The notes beneath the pieces were generated by a model that worked only from the letters and a program-made list of their open reading frames with translations, was not told where the DNA came from and did no database searches. A stretch of DNA of 64,000 nucleotides. Source: Desulfitobacterium chlororespirans DSM 11544. GTDB lineage: Bacteria; Bacillota; Desulfitobacteriia; Desulfitobacteriales; Desulfitobacteriaceae. Below are positions 8,403-17,642 of this stretch, one piece after another (the first letter of the stretch is position 1; every line of letters starts with the position of its first letter). The stretch is from positions 186,001-250,000 of the forward strand of contig NZ_FRDN01000010.1 of the NCBI RefSeq assembly GCF_900143285.1. The letters are read 5' to 3'. The translations under genes and the position numbers were made by a program.

Positions 8403-9278
8403 CTATTTTACGTAATACCATTGACCGGAACGAGTTACTCTTTCCGCCTTTAATAATCGTTGCAGATGAAGTGTAATTGCCGCTTTCTCGGTTACTCTGC
8501 GGAATTCGTTAAAAGTTCTCACCGGTCCATAAAAAATATGCAAATGAGTTAATTCTTCGATAGTTGAAGGCTTTTTCAATGCTTTCAGCAGTTTGTCCTC
8601 TCTTTCACAAATAACATCCAGGAATTTTTGGAGTCTCAGCTCAATATTATCCCTGATTATTCCATTGTGTGAGGTTATTAAGACTGCGGGCTTTATTTCT
8701 TGGCACAATTCAACAGACCCGATAAAGTCGTCTATATTGCTGCATAAATGACCGTACCAAGGACCAAAAAGACGTGCATCGATCTCTGCACTAAAGAGTT
8801 GGGCATCATTAATAAGGAAACAGCAATGTCCCGGAGTATGACCCGGCGTATGGATAACCTTCAGGCGATTCTTACCGAAATCCAAGCTTTCTCCATCATA
8901 TAATTTCCTTTTTATTGGCGTAGGATGGATATCATAGGTTCTTGCATATTCCTCCCAGACCTTACCCTCACCTAATTCATGAAACCCCAAATAGTCCCTG
9001 TAACAATTTAATGACTGGATTGCCGGAGCATCATCTTCATGAGCCCAGATTTCAGCCGAGGGAAATTTGTAATTATTCATAATATGATCAATATGGAAAT
9101 GCGAATTAATGATGACATCAATGCCCTTTTCTTGAAGAAGTTCAATGTTTGCATCGCCACAGGCACAATCAATCAGGACTTTGATATCGTCATCAATAAG
9201 CAAGCTGTTTGAATACGGAGGACGTGCTTGATGCGGCGCCTCCATGAATTCAAGGTTCGCTCCAAGATCATTATTCAT
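8403..9278 (-). CDS. Metallo-beta-lactamase-fold hydrolase
   Basis: About 291 residues with the metal-binding motif NSHFHIDH (HxHxDH) near residue 80 and the later GHTPGHCC histidine and SAEID/TSHNG metal segments. This is the glyoxalase-II-like class of MBL enzymes, which hydrolyse thioesters, lactones or phosphoesters. A C-terminal helical region of about 70 residues (REDKLLKALKKPSTIEELTHLH) resembles the winged-helix tail of LACTB2-like enzymes. The start at 9276-9278 follows AAGGAGGAGTT. The gene lies between the CoA ligase and the thioesterase on the same strand with short gaps. The substrate is unknown; a thioester is plausible from the context. Confidence 0.85.
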   Translation of the reverse strand: MNNDLGANLEFMEAPHQARPPYSNSLLIDDDIKVLIDCACGDANIELLQEKGIDVIINSHFHIDHIMNNYKFPSAEIWAHEDDAPAIQSLNCYRDYLGFHELGEGKVWEEYARTYDIHPTPIKRKLYDGESLDFGKNRLKVIHTPGHTPGHCCFLINDAQLFSAEIDARLFGPWYGHLCSNIDDFIGSVELCQEIKPAVLITSHNGIIRDNIELRLQKFLDVICEREDKLLKALKKPSTIEELTHLHIFYGPVRTFNEFRRVTEKAAITLHLQRLLKAERVTRSGQWYYVK

Positions 9279-9298
9279 TGAACTCCTCCTTCCCAGAA

Positions 9299-10930
9299 TC
9301 AAATGACTTCATGACAGTTCCCCTTTAGCATGCGCAATGCCTTCCGGTTGATTTTATGAACAGAAGTACGGGGAAGGGCATTGATGAATTCCACCTCGGT
9401 AGGCACCTTATAGGCGGCGAGATATTTGCGGCAAAAATCCTTGATCTCCAGGTCAGTCACCTGCTCTCCGTATTTAATCACTACATAAGCCTTCACAGTT
9501 TCTCCTCGTTTTAAGTCGGGGACTCCAATTACCGCCGCCTCTAATATTTGGGGGTGACTGTTTAATACATTTTCAACTTCAGAGCTAAAAACATTAAAAC
9601 CGCTGCAAATGATCATGTCCTTTTTCCGATCAAGAATAAAGATAAACCCCTCTTCGTCCATATAGCCAATATCACCGGAATGCCACCACCCCTCCTGGAA
9701 ATTCAATGCTGTTTCCTTGGGATTCTTCCAGTATTCTTTAACGATCTGGGGCCCCTTAAAGCATAATTCCCCCACTTGACCTAAGGGCAATTCTTTAGTA
9801 CCCGTAGCTATATCCACCACTTTACAGTCGGTATTGGGATAAGGTATCCCTACACTTCCTGCTTTTCTTTTCCTTATCGGATTACTGGCAACGGCCATGG
9901 ATGTCTCAGAAGCTCCATAGCCCTCGATAATCGGTACGCCAACCATGCTTTCAAATTTATTCATGAGGGATATGGGGATGGGCGAAGCTCCACACCCTAT
10001 ATGCTGCAGTTTATTCATTTTTGATTGGGCTAACCTGGGATGTAGGCATAAAGCCCCGATCAAAGCGGGAACCCCCAACCACACATTGGGTTCGTATTGG
10101 TTGACTGCCTCTAAAATATGATCCGGGGTAATTTCCGGTATGATAATAATGCTTCCGCCAATGAGAATATTGAAGTTAAATGTCGTTTGGAATCCATGAA
10201 TATGATACATGGGAGTGGAGGATAAAACCTTATAATTCTCCAGGTCCACAAAGTATTGGCACATTTGTTTCCATCCCGCCGCCATGGCGATGAGATTAAA
10301 GTTTGTGATACAACATCCCTTGCTGACTCCCGTGGTGCCACCTGTATAAATAATCAGCGCAATATCATCAAGCGAGACCTCTTCCTCAGGTTCAACTTCC
10401 CGTCCCTTTTCAACCAAGTCGTTATACAGGATGAGAAATTCCTTTTCCTGAACCTTAAGGGGTGGCTTTTGGGTTGAAACCACGATTATTCTCTTCAGCG
10501 CATCTTGATTTTCCAGCAATATCTCGCAATTAAGGTCTAAGTTCAGATCTAAGCAAATAATCGTTTCCGCCTTACAATTAAGATACTGACATTGAAGCTC
10601 CCGCTTTGTATAGCGGGGATTTGTCGGTACGACAATTGCACCGATTTTAAAACAGGCATGTGCTGCAATTAAAAATTCAGGCATATTGGGAAGATTGATT
10701 ACGACCCGATCTCCTTTTTTGATTCCCAAAGCCAACATCCCATTGGCCAATCTACAGGCTGATGTATTGGCTTCATAGTAAGCAATTATCTTGTTTAAAT
10801 AATATATATAGGGCTTATTGGGCTGATTTTTGACCAAAGCAATAAACTGATCCTTCAAGGGTATATCGGTATAAACAGGTGAATGATCGACACCCGGATC
10901 ATAGAATGGGTGCCAAGGTTTTCTTTCCAT
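9299..10930 (-). CDS. AMP-forming acyl-CoA synthetase/ligase
   Basis: A 543-residue ANL-superfamily enzyme. The P-loop is IIYTGGTTGVSKG, the A5 region is EGYGASETS, the A7 region is WWHSGDIGYMDEEG, and the C-terminal catalytic Lys lies in INRKALRM. It would activate a carboxylic acid with ATP to an adenylate and then a CoA thioester. The substrate cannot be read from the sequence; many relatives act on medium-chain, benzoate-like or cyclohexane carboxylates. It is the first gene of a three-gene operon. The start follows AAGGAGG with nine-base spacing. A second CoA ligase lies at 24573-26174. Confidence 0.9.
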   Translation of the reverse strand: MERKPWHPFYDPGVDHSPVYTDIPLKDQFIALVKNQPNKPYIYYLNKIIAYYEANTSACRLANGMLALGIKKGDRVVINLPNMPEFLIAAHACFKIGAIVVPTNPRYTKRELQCQYLNCKAETIICLDLNLDLNCEILLENQDALKRIIVVSTQKPPLKVQEKEFLILYNDLVEKGREVEPEEEVSLDDIALIIYTGGTTGVSKGCCITNFNLIAMAAGWKQMCQYFVDLENYKVLSSTPMYHIHGFQTTFNFNILIGGSIIIIPEITPDHILEAVNQYEPNVWLGVPALIGALCLHPRLAQSKMNKLQHIGCGASPIPISLMNKFESMVGVPIIEGYGASETSMAVASNPIRKRKAGSVGIPYPNTDCKVVDIATGTKELPLGQVGELCFKGPQIVKEYWKNPKETALNFQEGWWHSGDIGYMDEEGFIFILDRKKDMIICSGFNVFSSEVENVLNSHPQILEAAVIGVPDLKRGETVKAYVVIKYGEQVTDLEIKDFCRKYLAAYKVPTEVEFINALPRTSVHKINRKALRMLKGNCHEVI

Positions 10931-11238
10931 TCCTCCAGACCTCCTTAAAAATCCTTTTCTTTTTATCTTGCATTTTCAATGCCAATGTGAAACAACCCAC
11001 TATCATGGGGTCTTGGGGAGGGCTGGGACGGGAAACCCCATTTATAGGAATTATCTGTCCCAAATTAAACCGTCCAAAATTTCTCATTAAACCCGGCGTT
11101 ACTTCGTAATCAAAGCGCTGCTCTGCCAACCGTCAGGAAATTCACTGAATTTTCTCCTGGCATCATTATTGCATATCATCCAGGTGAGCTGACTTAAGAG
11201 AAAGTCAACTCCTGAACCCACTCGAAAGGACGAGGTGT
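10931..11238. other. Divergent intergenic region upstream of the CoA-ligase operon and a cysteine-rich gene
   Basis: About 300 bp between divergent genes. On the plus side it holds a perfect sigma-54 promoter (11158-11173). On the minus side I see no convincing promoter for the ligase operon. A 76-codon open frame at 10899-11129 lacks a ribosome site and is not called as a gene. Confidence 0.5.
11158..11173 (+). promoter_or_regulatory. Sigma-54 (-24/-12) promoter of the cysteine-rich gene
   Basis: TGGCATCATTATTGCA matches TGGCAYRNNNNTTGCW at every fixed base except the R position, with exact GG-to-GC spacing. It lies 65 bp upstream of the ATG at 11239, a normal leader length. The nearest visible sigma-54 activator is at 15532; which activator works here is unknown. 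Confidence 0.75.
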
Positions 11239-11523
11239 ATGTGTCATCATTGCTTCGGCTGTAGTCCCCATTGCTCAAACCGTCATGATGGGAGGCCTGC
11301 CCAGACCCCGCCCATTAAATGTCCTCTATGCGGACGAGCCAATCGTGTTGAAAATCAGCAATGCAAACGATGTGGAACAGGTTTGCACGAAGTTTCCCGG
11401 GAAGCTGACCTATCGTTCCAATCCAAATGCCTATATACCGGGAAGATATGTGACAGCCCTTGCCCACTGGCTGATAGGTTACACGATGATCATTGCGAAG
11501 AAACTCAATGTCCCAGAGGATGA
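11239..11523 (+). CDS. Small cysteine-rich zinc-ribbon protein
   Basis: 94 residues with 13 cysteines and several histidines. It opens MCHHCFGCSPHC. A clear zinc ribbon follows (CPLCGRANRVENQQCKRCGTGL), then a further cluster CLYTGKICDSPCPLADR and a tail HCEETQC. No specific family is recognised. It is judged real because a perfect sigma-54 promoter lies upstream, GAGGTGT precedes the ATG, and a strong terminator follows. Its zinc-ribbon style resembles the 77-residue protein at 14944-15177, which also has a sigma-54 promoter and precedes a molybdoenzyme. A metal-binding or assembly role is possible but not shown. Confidence 0.7.
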   Translation: MCHHCFGCSPHCSNRHDGRPAQTPPIKCPLCGRANRVENQQCKRCGTGLHEVSREADLSFQSKCLYTGKICDSPCPLADRLHDDHCEETQCPRG

Positions 11524-11581
11524 GCAGAATTGTTTAGGTGAGAGAATTATTTAGGTGACAGAACGATTAACACAGAAGAAA

Positions 11582-11628
11582 GAAGCTGATCCTATGGCTG
11601 TTTTATATAGGATACCAGCTTCTTTTCT
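11582..11628 (+). terminator. Rho-independent terminator, possibly bidirectional
   Basis: GAAGCTG-ATCCTAT pairs with ATAGGAT-(AC)-CAGCTTC, a 14-bp stem with a two-base bulge (arms 11582-11595 and 11607-11622), followed by TTTTCTTTT. It ends transcripts of the cysteine-rich gene 58 bp after its stop. Confidence 0.8.
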
Positions 11629-11701
11629 TTTCAGCTTCAGATTTGGAATTATTTTTAACTCCACTTAGAGTCAGTTCCTTTATCGCCTATAATGCCAACT
11701 C

Positions 11702-11932
11702 TTATGGTCTTCCGTCCGCTGTGCAAGTCTCTGATCCTCTCCACTCCACAACGAACTTGCCTGACTTGAGTTTTAAGGCTACGTACTTAACCTTTTGCGG
11801 GATATCCGGGAATCGTTTGCTATTGCGTGTTAATGCTTTGGCATAAAGCACAGCTAAGGTCTCATCTTCAATTTCTTCCTTATGATCATAGGCCTTTTTA
11901 GCATTTAAAATATCTTCTTCGGTGATTTTCAA
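11702..11932 (-). CDS. Small hypothetical protein, TTG start
   Basis: 76 residues: MKITEEDILNAKKAYDHKEEIEDE and so on, a helical acidic N-terminus followed by a basic beta-like stretch (KVKYVALKLKSGKFVVEWRGSE). No family is recognised. The start is TTG at 11930-11932, supported by a strong AGGAGG with eight-base spacing. It is monocistronic on the minus strand, convergent with the cysteine-rich gene. No function can be given. Confidence 0.65.
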   Translation of the reverse strand: MKITEEDILNAKKAYDHKEEIEDETLAVLYAKALTRNSKRFPDIPQKVKYVALKLKSGKFVVEWRGSETCTADGRP

Positions 11933-12049
11933 TTTTAGCTCCTCCTTTTTAATTCATTAAAAATATTTTATTAAAAATATTCATCAACAAAAATTTACAG
12001 AAACATCTAACCAAAAAAGGAGAATTTTTATTACTGTTAACTCAGTCCG

Positions 12050-12076
12050 GTGGCAAAGGATTTCCCCTTGCCACCA
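12050..12076 (-). terminator. Hairpin after the molybdoenzyme operon
   Basis: GGTGGCAA pairs with TTGCCACC with three more pairs inside (one mismatch). It lies 17 bp beyond the Fe-S subunit stop on the minus strand. The T tract is weak, so termination here is probable but not certain. Confidence 0.5.
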
Positions 12077-12092
12077 AATAAGGGTGAGTGAA

Positions 12093-12521
12093 TTATTGGG
12101 GTGTAAACAATACCATTTTGGGCTTTCTGGCCATTTTCTCGGCGAGCTCCCCGACCGGACCATAACTGATCACCAAGGACTGGCAGTGCTGTGCGCAACT
12201 GGGCATTTTGCCCTGGGCTGTACGATCTTCGCACAGGTTGCATAGAGCTGTCGGAAAAGGAATATAGTTCAGGTCCCACTTCCCATCGGGGGTTTGGCGG
12301 GGGCCATCCTGGAGCAGCTTGATTCCATATTGATTCAGGGGGAGAGCTAGCTCCTTCATACAGGCAACTTCACAGGCATGGCAGCCGGTACAGTACTCGT
12401 AATCAATCAGCAAACCGTATCCTGATGTATCTTCCACTTTCAGACGGCTCTCAAGCCCTATTCTCGCCATGGGATTGGCGGATGCTTTTCCCTGGGTCTG
12501 ATTAGAGAGTAGCTCTGACAT
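12093..12521 (-). CDS. 4Fe-4S ferredoxin subunit of the molybdoenzyme (DmsB-like, short)
   Basis: About 142 residues. The cysteine groups CTGCHACEVACMKE, CNLCEDRTAQGKMPSCAQHC are a reduced version of the DmsB pattern, enough for about two clusters. There is no signal peptide or membrane anchor, which agrees with a cytoplasmic partner. The ATG at 12519-12521 follows AGGAGGTTGGGATT, and the start overlaps the end of the catalytic-subunit gene by 20 bp, so the two are translationally coupled. It should carry electrons to or from the molybdenum/tungsten subunit. Confidence 0.85.
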   Translation of the reverse strand: MSELLSNQTQGKASANPMARIGLESRLKVEDTSGYGLLIDYEYCTGCHACEVACMKELALPLNQYGIKLLQDGPRQTPDGKWDLNYIPFPTALCNLCEDRTAQGKMPSCAQHCQSLVISYGPVGELAEKMARKPKMVLFTPQ

Positions 12522-14871
12522 AATCCCAACCTCCTCTTCTGGTGACTTGCTCACCAGGCATTACCTGACTATTTTCCTCAGTAACTTTGTAAACCCGGCA
12601 CAGCAGGTTTTTATTGGGCGCTCCGTAACCGGTGGGGCCATTCTGGCATTGAGATGTCACATTATTGATATTGGAATCAAATACTCCAAATAAGCTGGGC
12701 TCTGCCCCTTCTTTTTCCGGGAACCACCAGCCATGCTCTGCGCTGACCACCCGGGGATCAATGGTATCCACATATTTGGCAATTTGTTTGCATCTGCCCC
12801 GCTTGCTTTCGATCCATACCCAATCACCGTCATTGATGCCAAGTTTTCCAGCTGTTTCAGGATGAATCTCTACTAAAGGCTGGGGATGGAACATTCTCAT
12901 GGTCGGCTGCTGACGATGCTCAGAGTGGAAGAATTCCCAGGAACGTGCACCCGAAGTGAGCACCAGCGGATACTCCTTATAGAGCTCCGGTGTTGAATAA
13001 GGACTTTCAGGGGGTTCAACATGTGTGGGCAGGGGATCCACATCAAATGCTTCAAACAAATCGATGTACAATTGAACTTTGCCATCTGCAGTATTGAACC
13101 CAGGCTGTCTATCCCGGCGCAGCAGACCTTTTTCGTATTTTTTGTACGCCCATTCCGGGTAAACATAAACTTTTTCCTTAAGCTCCGTATAGGTCATTCC
13201 CTGAGTATTACCTCTTTCGCGGTACTTTTTGCCCTCCGGAGTCCATTCTCTTACTAAAGCCTCAGGGTACTTTTCCTTGTCATTACCCATTTTCCAGTTC
13301 ATCCAATCCTGTACGTTTTCCCAGGGGAATGCTTCCGGGTGCAGGCGTTTGCCAAGTTCGAGTACAATCTGCTCGTCAGATTTGCACTCTTCATAATCCA
13401 CGATCTTGGTTATGGCACGCAGCGGTGCAAACCATGCCCTGAAGCTGTCACGTTCCGCACTCATCCCTGCCGGGAGAACAATATCGGCACAAGCCACTGC
13501 CGTAGGCGTCATGAAAAGATCCACAACCACATTGAAGTCCACTTTTCTCATGGCTTCATAAATCCGGGGTGCTTCCGAGGCCATGTTGGCAATGGGATTG
13601 GTCGTTTGCAGCCACAACATTTTAACCGGATAGGGATGGCCACCATTTTCAATAGCAGTAAGCACCGAATCCCCATGAGCAGTTGAAGCCAATCCGTACT
13701 TTTTGAGAGGATTATTTTCATTGCCAAAACGTTTCTCCTGCATTTCCGGCGTAAGCCAGCTGTAACCGCAACTATAACCATCATCCACGTTATAGCCGCT
13801 CTTGGCGATAATATTGCCCCCGGGGACATCCGTATTTCCGGTTATGGCCCATAAGCTGTTGACAGCCTGGGCTGTGGCAATCCCCGTTACCTGCTGGTCT
13901 ATGGCCAGCCCCCACTGGATCGCTGCCGGTTTAGCCGTCGCATAGCGGCGGGCTGCAGCTTCGATGATTTCCTTAGGAACCCAGGTAATCTTCTCAACCT
14001 CTTCGGGTGAGTATTCCTGAACTCTTTCTTCCAGTTCTTCAAATCCTGAGCACCAGTTTTCAACAAAGTCATGATCATAAAGATCTTCGTTGATAATGAC
14101 ATTGAGCATACCCATGGCCAAAGCACAATCCGTTCCCGGTCTGAGCTGCAGCCAATACTCTGCCCTTGCGGCCAGCCAGGTCAGACGGGGGTCAACAACG
14201 ATGAGTTTTGCTCCCATTCTCATCTCATCGACGATCCAGTGTCCAAAGAATCCATCGCCATTGGTAATGACCGGATTATTCCCCCAGATCATAATGACTT
14301 CCGGATTTTTAAATTCAGGGTTATCATAACGCTCTTCAAAGAATTGGGCACAATCACAAACAAAGAAATCGCTGTTCATAACGGCTTGCTGCGCTGCTCT
14401 GGGGAGATAACAAGAGTCACCGCTCAGGAACCCCAGCACATAGTTCGGGCTGCCAAAGGCCGCGTAGGTTAAATAGGGTACCTGCCAGATAATGTTTCGG
14501 CCTGTCCCTTCCATGCCAACTATGGTTTCCGGTCCAAATTCCCTTTGAATAGTTCTTACCTTTTCGACAATAATATCATAGGCTTCATCCCAGCTAATTC
14601 TTTCCCATTTGTTTTCACCACGTTCGCCCACACGCTTAAGCGGCCATTTTAAGCGTTGGGGGCTATGGTATGCCTCAACCTGATTCAGACAACGCATACA
14701 CAATCTCCCCATGTTATAAGGGTTATCGAGATCCCCTTCGACCTTAATCAATTTGCCGTCTTTCGTATAATAGAGAAGGCCGCATCCATCATGGCATCCC
14801 GGCCCTGACCAATGGGTGGAGCGGGTCACTGTGTATTCGCCTTCCTGCCACTGCCATTCCTTATTGGACAT
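12502..14871 (-). CDS. Molybdopterin (Mo/W) oxidoreductase catalytic subunit, cytoplasmic
   Basis: A 789-residue DMSO-reductase-superfamily protein. The N-terminal Fe-S motif is C26-x3-C30-x27-C58, followed by WERISWDEAYDIIVEK, pterin-binding stretches (IWGNNPVITN, LIVVDPRLTWLAARAEYWLQLRPGTDCALAMGM) and a C-terminal cofactor domain (HPETAGKLGINDGDWVWIESKRG). No Tat signal is present, so it should work in the cytoplasm. The segment YDHDFVENWCSGFEELEERVQEY closely resembles the acetylene hydratase / transhydroxylase branch. The substrate is not known; a hydroxylated aromatic is one possibility. It is the middle gene of a three-gene operon behind a sigma-54 promoter, divergent from an AcoR-like activator. 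Confidence 0.88.
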   Translation of the reverse strand: MSNKEWQWQEGEYTVTRSTHWSGPGCHDGCGLLYYTKDGKLIKVEGDLDNPYNMGRLCMRCLNQVEAYHSPQRLKWPLKRVGERGENKWERISWDEAYDIIVEKVRTIQREFGPETIVGMEGTGRNIIWQVPYLTYAAFGSPNYVLGFLSGDSCYLPRAAQQAVMNSDFFVCDCAQFFEERYDNPEFKNPEVIMIWGNNPVITNGDGFFGHWIVDEMRMGAKLIVVDPRLTWLAARAEYWLQLRPGTDCALAMGMLNVIINEDLYDHDFVENWCSGFEELEERVQEYSPEEVEKITWVPKEIIEAAARRYATAKPAAIQWGLAIDQQVTGIATAQAVNSLWAITGNTDVPGGNIIAKSGYNVDDGYSCGYSWLTPEMQEKRFGNENNPLKKYGLASTAHGDSVLTAIENGGHPYPVKMLWLQTTNPIANMASEAPRIYEAMRKVDFNVVVDLFMTPTAVACADIVLPAGMSAERDSFRAWFAPLRAITKIVDYEECKSDEQIVLELGKRLHPEAFPWENVQDWMNWKMGNDKEKYPEALVREWTPEGKKYRERGNTQGMTYTELKEKVYVYPEWAYKKYEKGLLRRDRQPGFNTADGKVQLYIDLFEAFDVDPLPTHVEPPESPYSTPELYKEYPLVLTSGARSWEFFHSEHRQQPTMRMFHPQPLVEIHPETAGKLGINDGDWVWIESKRGRCKQIAKYVDTIDPRVVSAEHGWWFPEKEGAEPSLFGVFDSNINNVTSQCQNGPTGYGAPNKNLLCRVYKVTEENSQVMPGEQVTRRGGWDYVRATL

Positions 14872-14943
14872 TTGAAATTCCCCTCCTTAAAGCATCAATT
14901 CAAAATTTAAGATCCACCTTTTTAAAGGATATACCCTCCTGAA

Positions 14944-15177
14944 TTATGGCTCTTCCATACGCTTCGTTGGATCACCCGACCCAGGCTTTCCGTTGAAGCC
15001 ACAATTGCTGCAAATTTTATGGCTATCCGGCATTTGCTTGCCGCATTCCGGACAGGTAATCTTTGCTTCAGGCAGGGGATTACCACACTTCTTACAGGTT
15101 TTAAACACACCTGGATTTCTTGCCCCGCATTCCGGGCATTTTTTAGGTGCCGCTACTTCCGGCGGTCTGAAACACAT
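14944..15177 (-). CDS. Double zinc-ribbon small protein, first gene of the molybdoenzyme operon
   Basis: 77 residues with two zinc-ribbon units: CPECGARNPGVFKTCKKCGNPLPE and CPECGKQMPDSHKICSNCGFNG. It is read 72 bp ahead of the molybdoenzyme and sits directly behind the sigma-54 promoter at 15238-15253. GGAGTGATAAATT precedes the ATG. Double zinc-ribbon proteins of this kind are often adaptors; a role in cofactor insertion or subunit contact is an inference from the gene order only. Confidence 0.8.
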   Translation of the reverse strand: MCFRPPEVAAPKKCPECGARNPGVFKTCKKCGNPLPEAKITCPECGKQMPDSHKICSNCGFNGKPGSGDPTKRMEEP

Positions 15178-15237
15178 AATTTATCACTCCCTTCATCTGC
15201 ATAACTTCCGCATGGCTTTTGAACACAGACATATAAT

Positions 15238-15253
15238 TGCAATTATCGTGCCA
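15238..15253 (-). promoter_or_regulatory. Sigma-54 promoter of the zinc-ribbon/molybdoenzyme operon
   Basis: On the minus strand the sequence reads TGGCACGATAATTGCA, a perfect match to TGGCAYRNNNNTTGCW. It lies 61 bp upstream of the zinc-ribbon ATG. The divergently encoded AcoR-like activator (15532-17538) is its likely partner. Confidence 0.88.
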
Positions 15254-15398
15254 TATACTAAAAACCCTATAATTCTCGGGTATTTAAATGCCCTGGGACA
15301 TAAATCGCCGATTGTGAAATCACCCAGTCCCATATTGAATTTATGCCCTTAAGAATGTGGATTGTGCGATAAATAGTTCCCACAACCCACTGGTTTAC

Positions 15399-15407
15399 TG
15401 ATATAAT
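15399..15407 (+). promoter_or_regulatory. Extended -10 promoter element for the AcoR-like activator
   Basis: TGATATAAT is a textbook extended -10 element. No good -35 is visible 17 bp upstream. It lies about 125 bp before the activator start, leaving room for binding sites in between. Confidence 0.45.
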
Positions 15408-15531
15408 TTAGGTACAAGTAGCATGTTATTCTTATCGTTCTTATAGTTTGTAATATCTAAGCGATCAAAAAGTTGGGATTAACTGCTCAGCCAATCTTGT
15501 GAAAAATGGCTTATAAATGAGGGGGATTAAT

Positions 15532-17538
15532 ATGCAATCTTTGCAAGAATTGCTAAGTCCACTTATTAAGGACGACAGAGTCCTTATGGATAAGATAAAA
15601 CAGCAAAAACTTGATGTAATTCGTAAGTGTATTGATCCCTCCGCGGTAAAAGAGGTTAGACCGGAAATCGTTGAATCCTGGCTTCGCTCCTCTGAAAATG
15701 GTCTTGACCCTCGTCATTATGACTATCCTCCGCAGATGGATCCTCTGATGTTTGAGCAGCTGCTGAGGAAAAAGGCCTTGTTGATACAAGCCTCCACTCC
15801 CTTCATTCACCACCTGGAAAACATGCTCTCCCATGTAGAATGCTATATTATTATCAGCGATGAGCAAGGAGTCATCCTCAGTGTCGTCAAAGCACTGGGG
15901 GGAAATGGATTCAAGCTGGAAGCCGGTACGATCTGGACGGAAAAAACCATCGGAACCTGTTCCCATGGCATGTGTATTCTTCTCAAAAGCCCTATCCAGC
16001 TCTGCGGCCCTGAACATTTCAGTCATATTTTTGAGAACATTGCCTGTTCATCTGCTCCTATCTTTGATGAGAATGGTAATTTGGAAGGTACTCTTACCAT
16101 CACCAGCCCTAACTTGCGCAGCCATAACTCCCAAACTCTGGGATTAGCCATAAGCATGGCCATGGGCATTCAGAAACAGTTTCAAATTGCCTTACAGAAC
16201 GAGATATTTGATGCCGCACTGGAAAACACTGAAGAGATCATGTTGTTTTCAGATGACGATGGCAAAATCATCCGAACCAATATGAATGCTTTAAAAATAA
16301 TCGAACTCTTTGGCAGAGATCTGATCGGTTCTCAGGTGGAAGACGTTCTTGGGGAGCAGCCCTTCTTTAAATCAGTTGTAGAGACAGGAAATACACTTTC
16401 ACATATTGATTTTCAGCTTAAATACACCAAGAAAAAGCTGTTTCTCACTTCAATAAAGCCGATTAAAAGCAAGGAGAAAATTTCAGGTTACATCGTATTG
16501 TTGAAAGAAACCGACCACATAAAAAAAGCTGCTAAGTCACCCTACGCAGCAATGGTTAAATTCACTTTTGACACTATCATTGGCTCATCTCCACAATCCA
16601 TGAAGCTGAAAAGTATGGCGAAGAAATTCGCTCATTTTAACTCCAATATTCTTATTCAAGGAGAAAGCGGCACAGGTAAAGATGTCTATGCTCAGGCAAT
16701 CCACTTTGAAAACCGGCCCAATGGTCCCTACATTGCCGTAAACTGTGCCGCGATTCCACAAAATCTCATCGCCAGCGAGTTATTCGGCTATGAAGGGGGA
16801 GCATTCACGGGCGCCGAGCGCCAGGGCAAACCTGGGAAAATAGAACTTGCCAATGGCGGGACTCTTTTTCTCGATGAGATTGGGGATATGCCTCTGGAAT
16901 TGCAGGCGGTACTGCTGCGGGTGCTGGAAGATAAAATGATCATGCACGTGGGAGGAAGCCGTTACATCCCCGTGGATTTCCGGTTGATTACAGCAACCAA
17001 TAAGAACCTGCTGGATCTGGTAAAAAACAATCAATTCCGGGAGGATTTATACTATCGGATCTCCGTCTTTAAGTTAAGCGTCCCTCCCTTAAGGGAAAGG
17101 GGCTCAGACATCGTCCAGTTGATTGAACACTTTATCCGTATCTATTCCAGTAATCAAGGTATTGACGAACCTATCCTGAGTAATTCAGCAAAATACTTAT
17201 TGCTCCAGTATAATTGGCCCGGGAATGTGCGGCAGTTACAGAATACGATTTCCTATGCCGTCTGCATGAGCAACGAAGGGATTATACGCCCTGAAAATCT
17301 CCCCGAGGAAATTCTGAGTTATCAGCCTCCCTCCGGCTCAACCTTGGCTCAGCCGGAACCGGAACCATCACCCAATGAAATTATTCTGGACAACACCCCT
17401 TCCATGAAAGAGATTGAGAAAAAAGCTATTATAAAGGCTCTGCATGAAAGCAACAACCACATCCGGGGTGCTGCCAAGATCCTGGGACTAAGTAAATCAA
17501 CCCTCTATCGCAAAATAAAAGAATACGAGATCAGTTAA
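15532..17538 (+). CDS. AcoR-like sigma-54-dependent transcriptional activator
   Basis: About 668 residues. Residues 60-230 form a GAF-like sensor as in AcoR ([23 protein letters not shown]), followed by a PAS domain (about 235-340). The AAA+ domain has Walker A GESGTGKD, the sigma-54 contact loop GAFTGA and Walker [10 protein letters not shown]. The C-terminus is a Fis-type helix-turn-helix ([22 protein letters not shown]). The ATG at 15532, six bases after AGGGGG, is preferred over an ATG five codons earlier that overlaps the ribosome site. It diverges from the molybdoenzyme operon, whose promoter is a perfect sigma-54 site. Other sigma-54 promoters in this half of the window (11158, 24462) may also be its targets. 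Confidence 0.92.
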   Translation: MQSLQELLSPLIKDDRVLMDKIKQQKLDVIRKCIDPSAVKEVRPEIVESWLRSSENGLDPRHYDYPPQMDPLMFEQLLRKKALLIQASTPFIHHLENMLSHVECYIIISDEQGVILSVVKALGGNGFKLEAGTIWTEKTIGTCSHGMCILLKSPIQLCGPEHFSHIFENIACSSAPIFDENGNLEGTLTITSPNLRSHNSQTLGLAISMAMGIQKQFQIALQNEIFDAALENTEEIMLFSDDDGKIIRTNMNALKIIELFGRDLIGSQVEDVLGEQPFFKSVVETGNTLSHIDFQLKYTKKKLFLTSIKPIKSKEKISGYIVLLKETDHIKKAAKSPYAAMVKFTFDTIIGSSPQSMKLKSMAKKFAHFNSNILIQGESGTGKDVYAQAIHFENRPNGPYIAVNCAAIPQNLIASELFGYEGGAFTGAERQGKPGKIELANGGTLFLDEIGDMPLELQAVLLRVLEDKMIMHVGGSRYIPVDFRLITATNKNLLDLVKNNQFREDLYYRISVFKLSVPPLRERGSDIVQLIEHFIRIYSSNQGIDEPILSNSAKYLLLQYNWPGNVRQLQNTISYAVCMSNEGIIRPENLPEEILSYQPPSGSTLAQPEPEPSPNEIILDNTPSMKEIEKKAIIKALHESNNHIRGAAKILGLSKSTLYRKIKEYEIS

Positions 17539-17544
17539 ACCAAG

Positions 17545-17585
17545 AAAAGGGCATGTCGTTTGTAAGTAACGACGGCCCTTTTTTC
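17545..17585 (+). terminator. Rho-independent terminator of the activator gene
   Basis: GGGC-(ATG)-TCGTT pairs with AACGA-(CG)-GCCC, flanked by AAAA and followed by TTTTTT. It begins 7 bp after the stop codon. Confidence 0.85.
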
Positions 17586-17642
17586 ATGAGCAGCCGCCGG
17601 CATGCCCATCCGAAAATCGAAAGCGCTTAAGGCGGAACAGGG

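Noticed and set aside
10899-11129. 76-codon minus-strand open frame with TTG start
   Set aside because: No ribosome site, overlaps the CoA ligase start and matches no family I know; the region is better explained as divergent control DNA.
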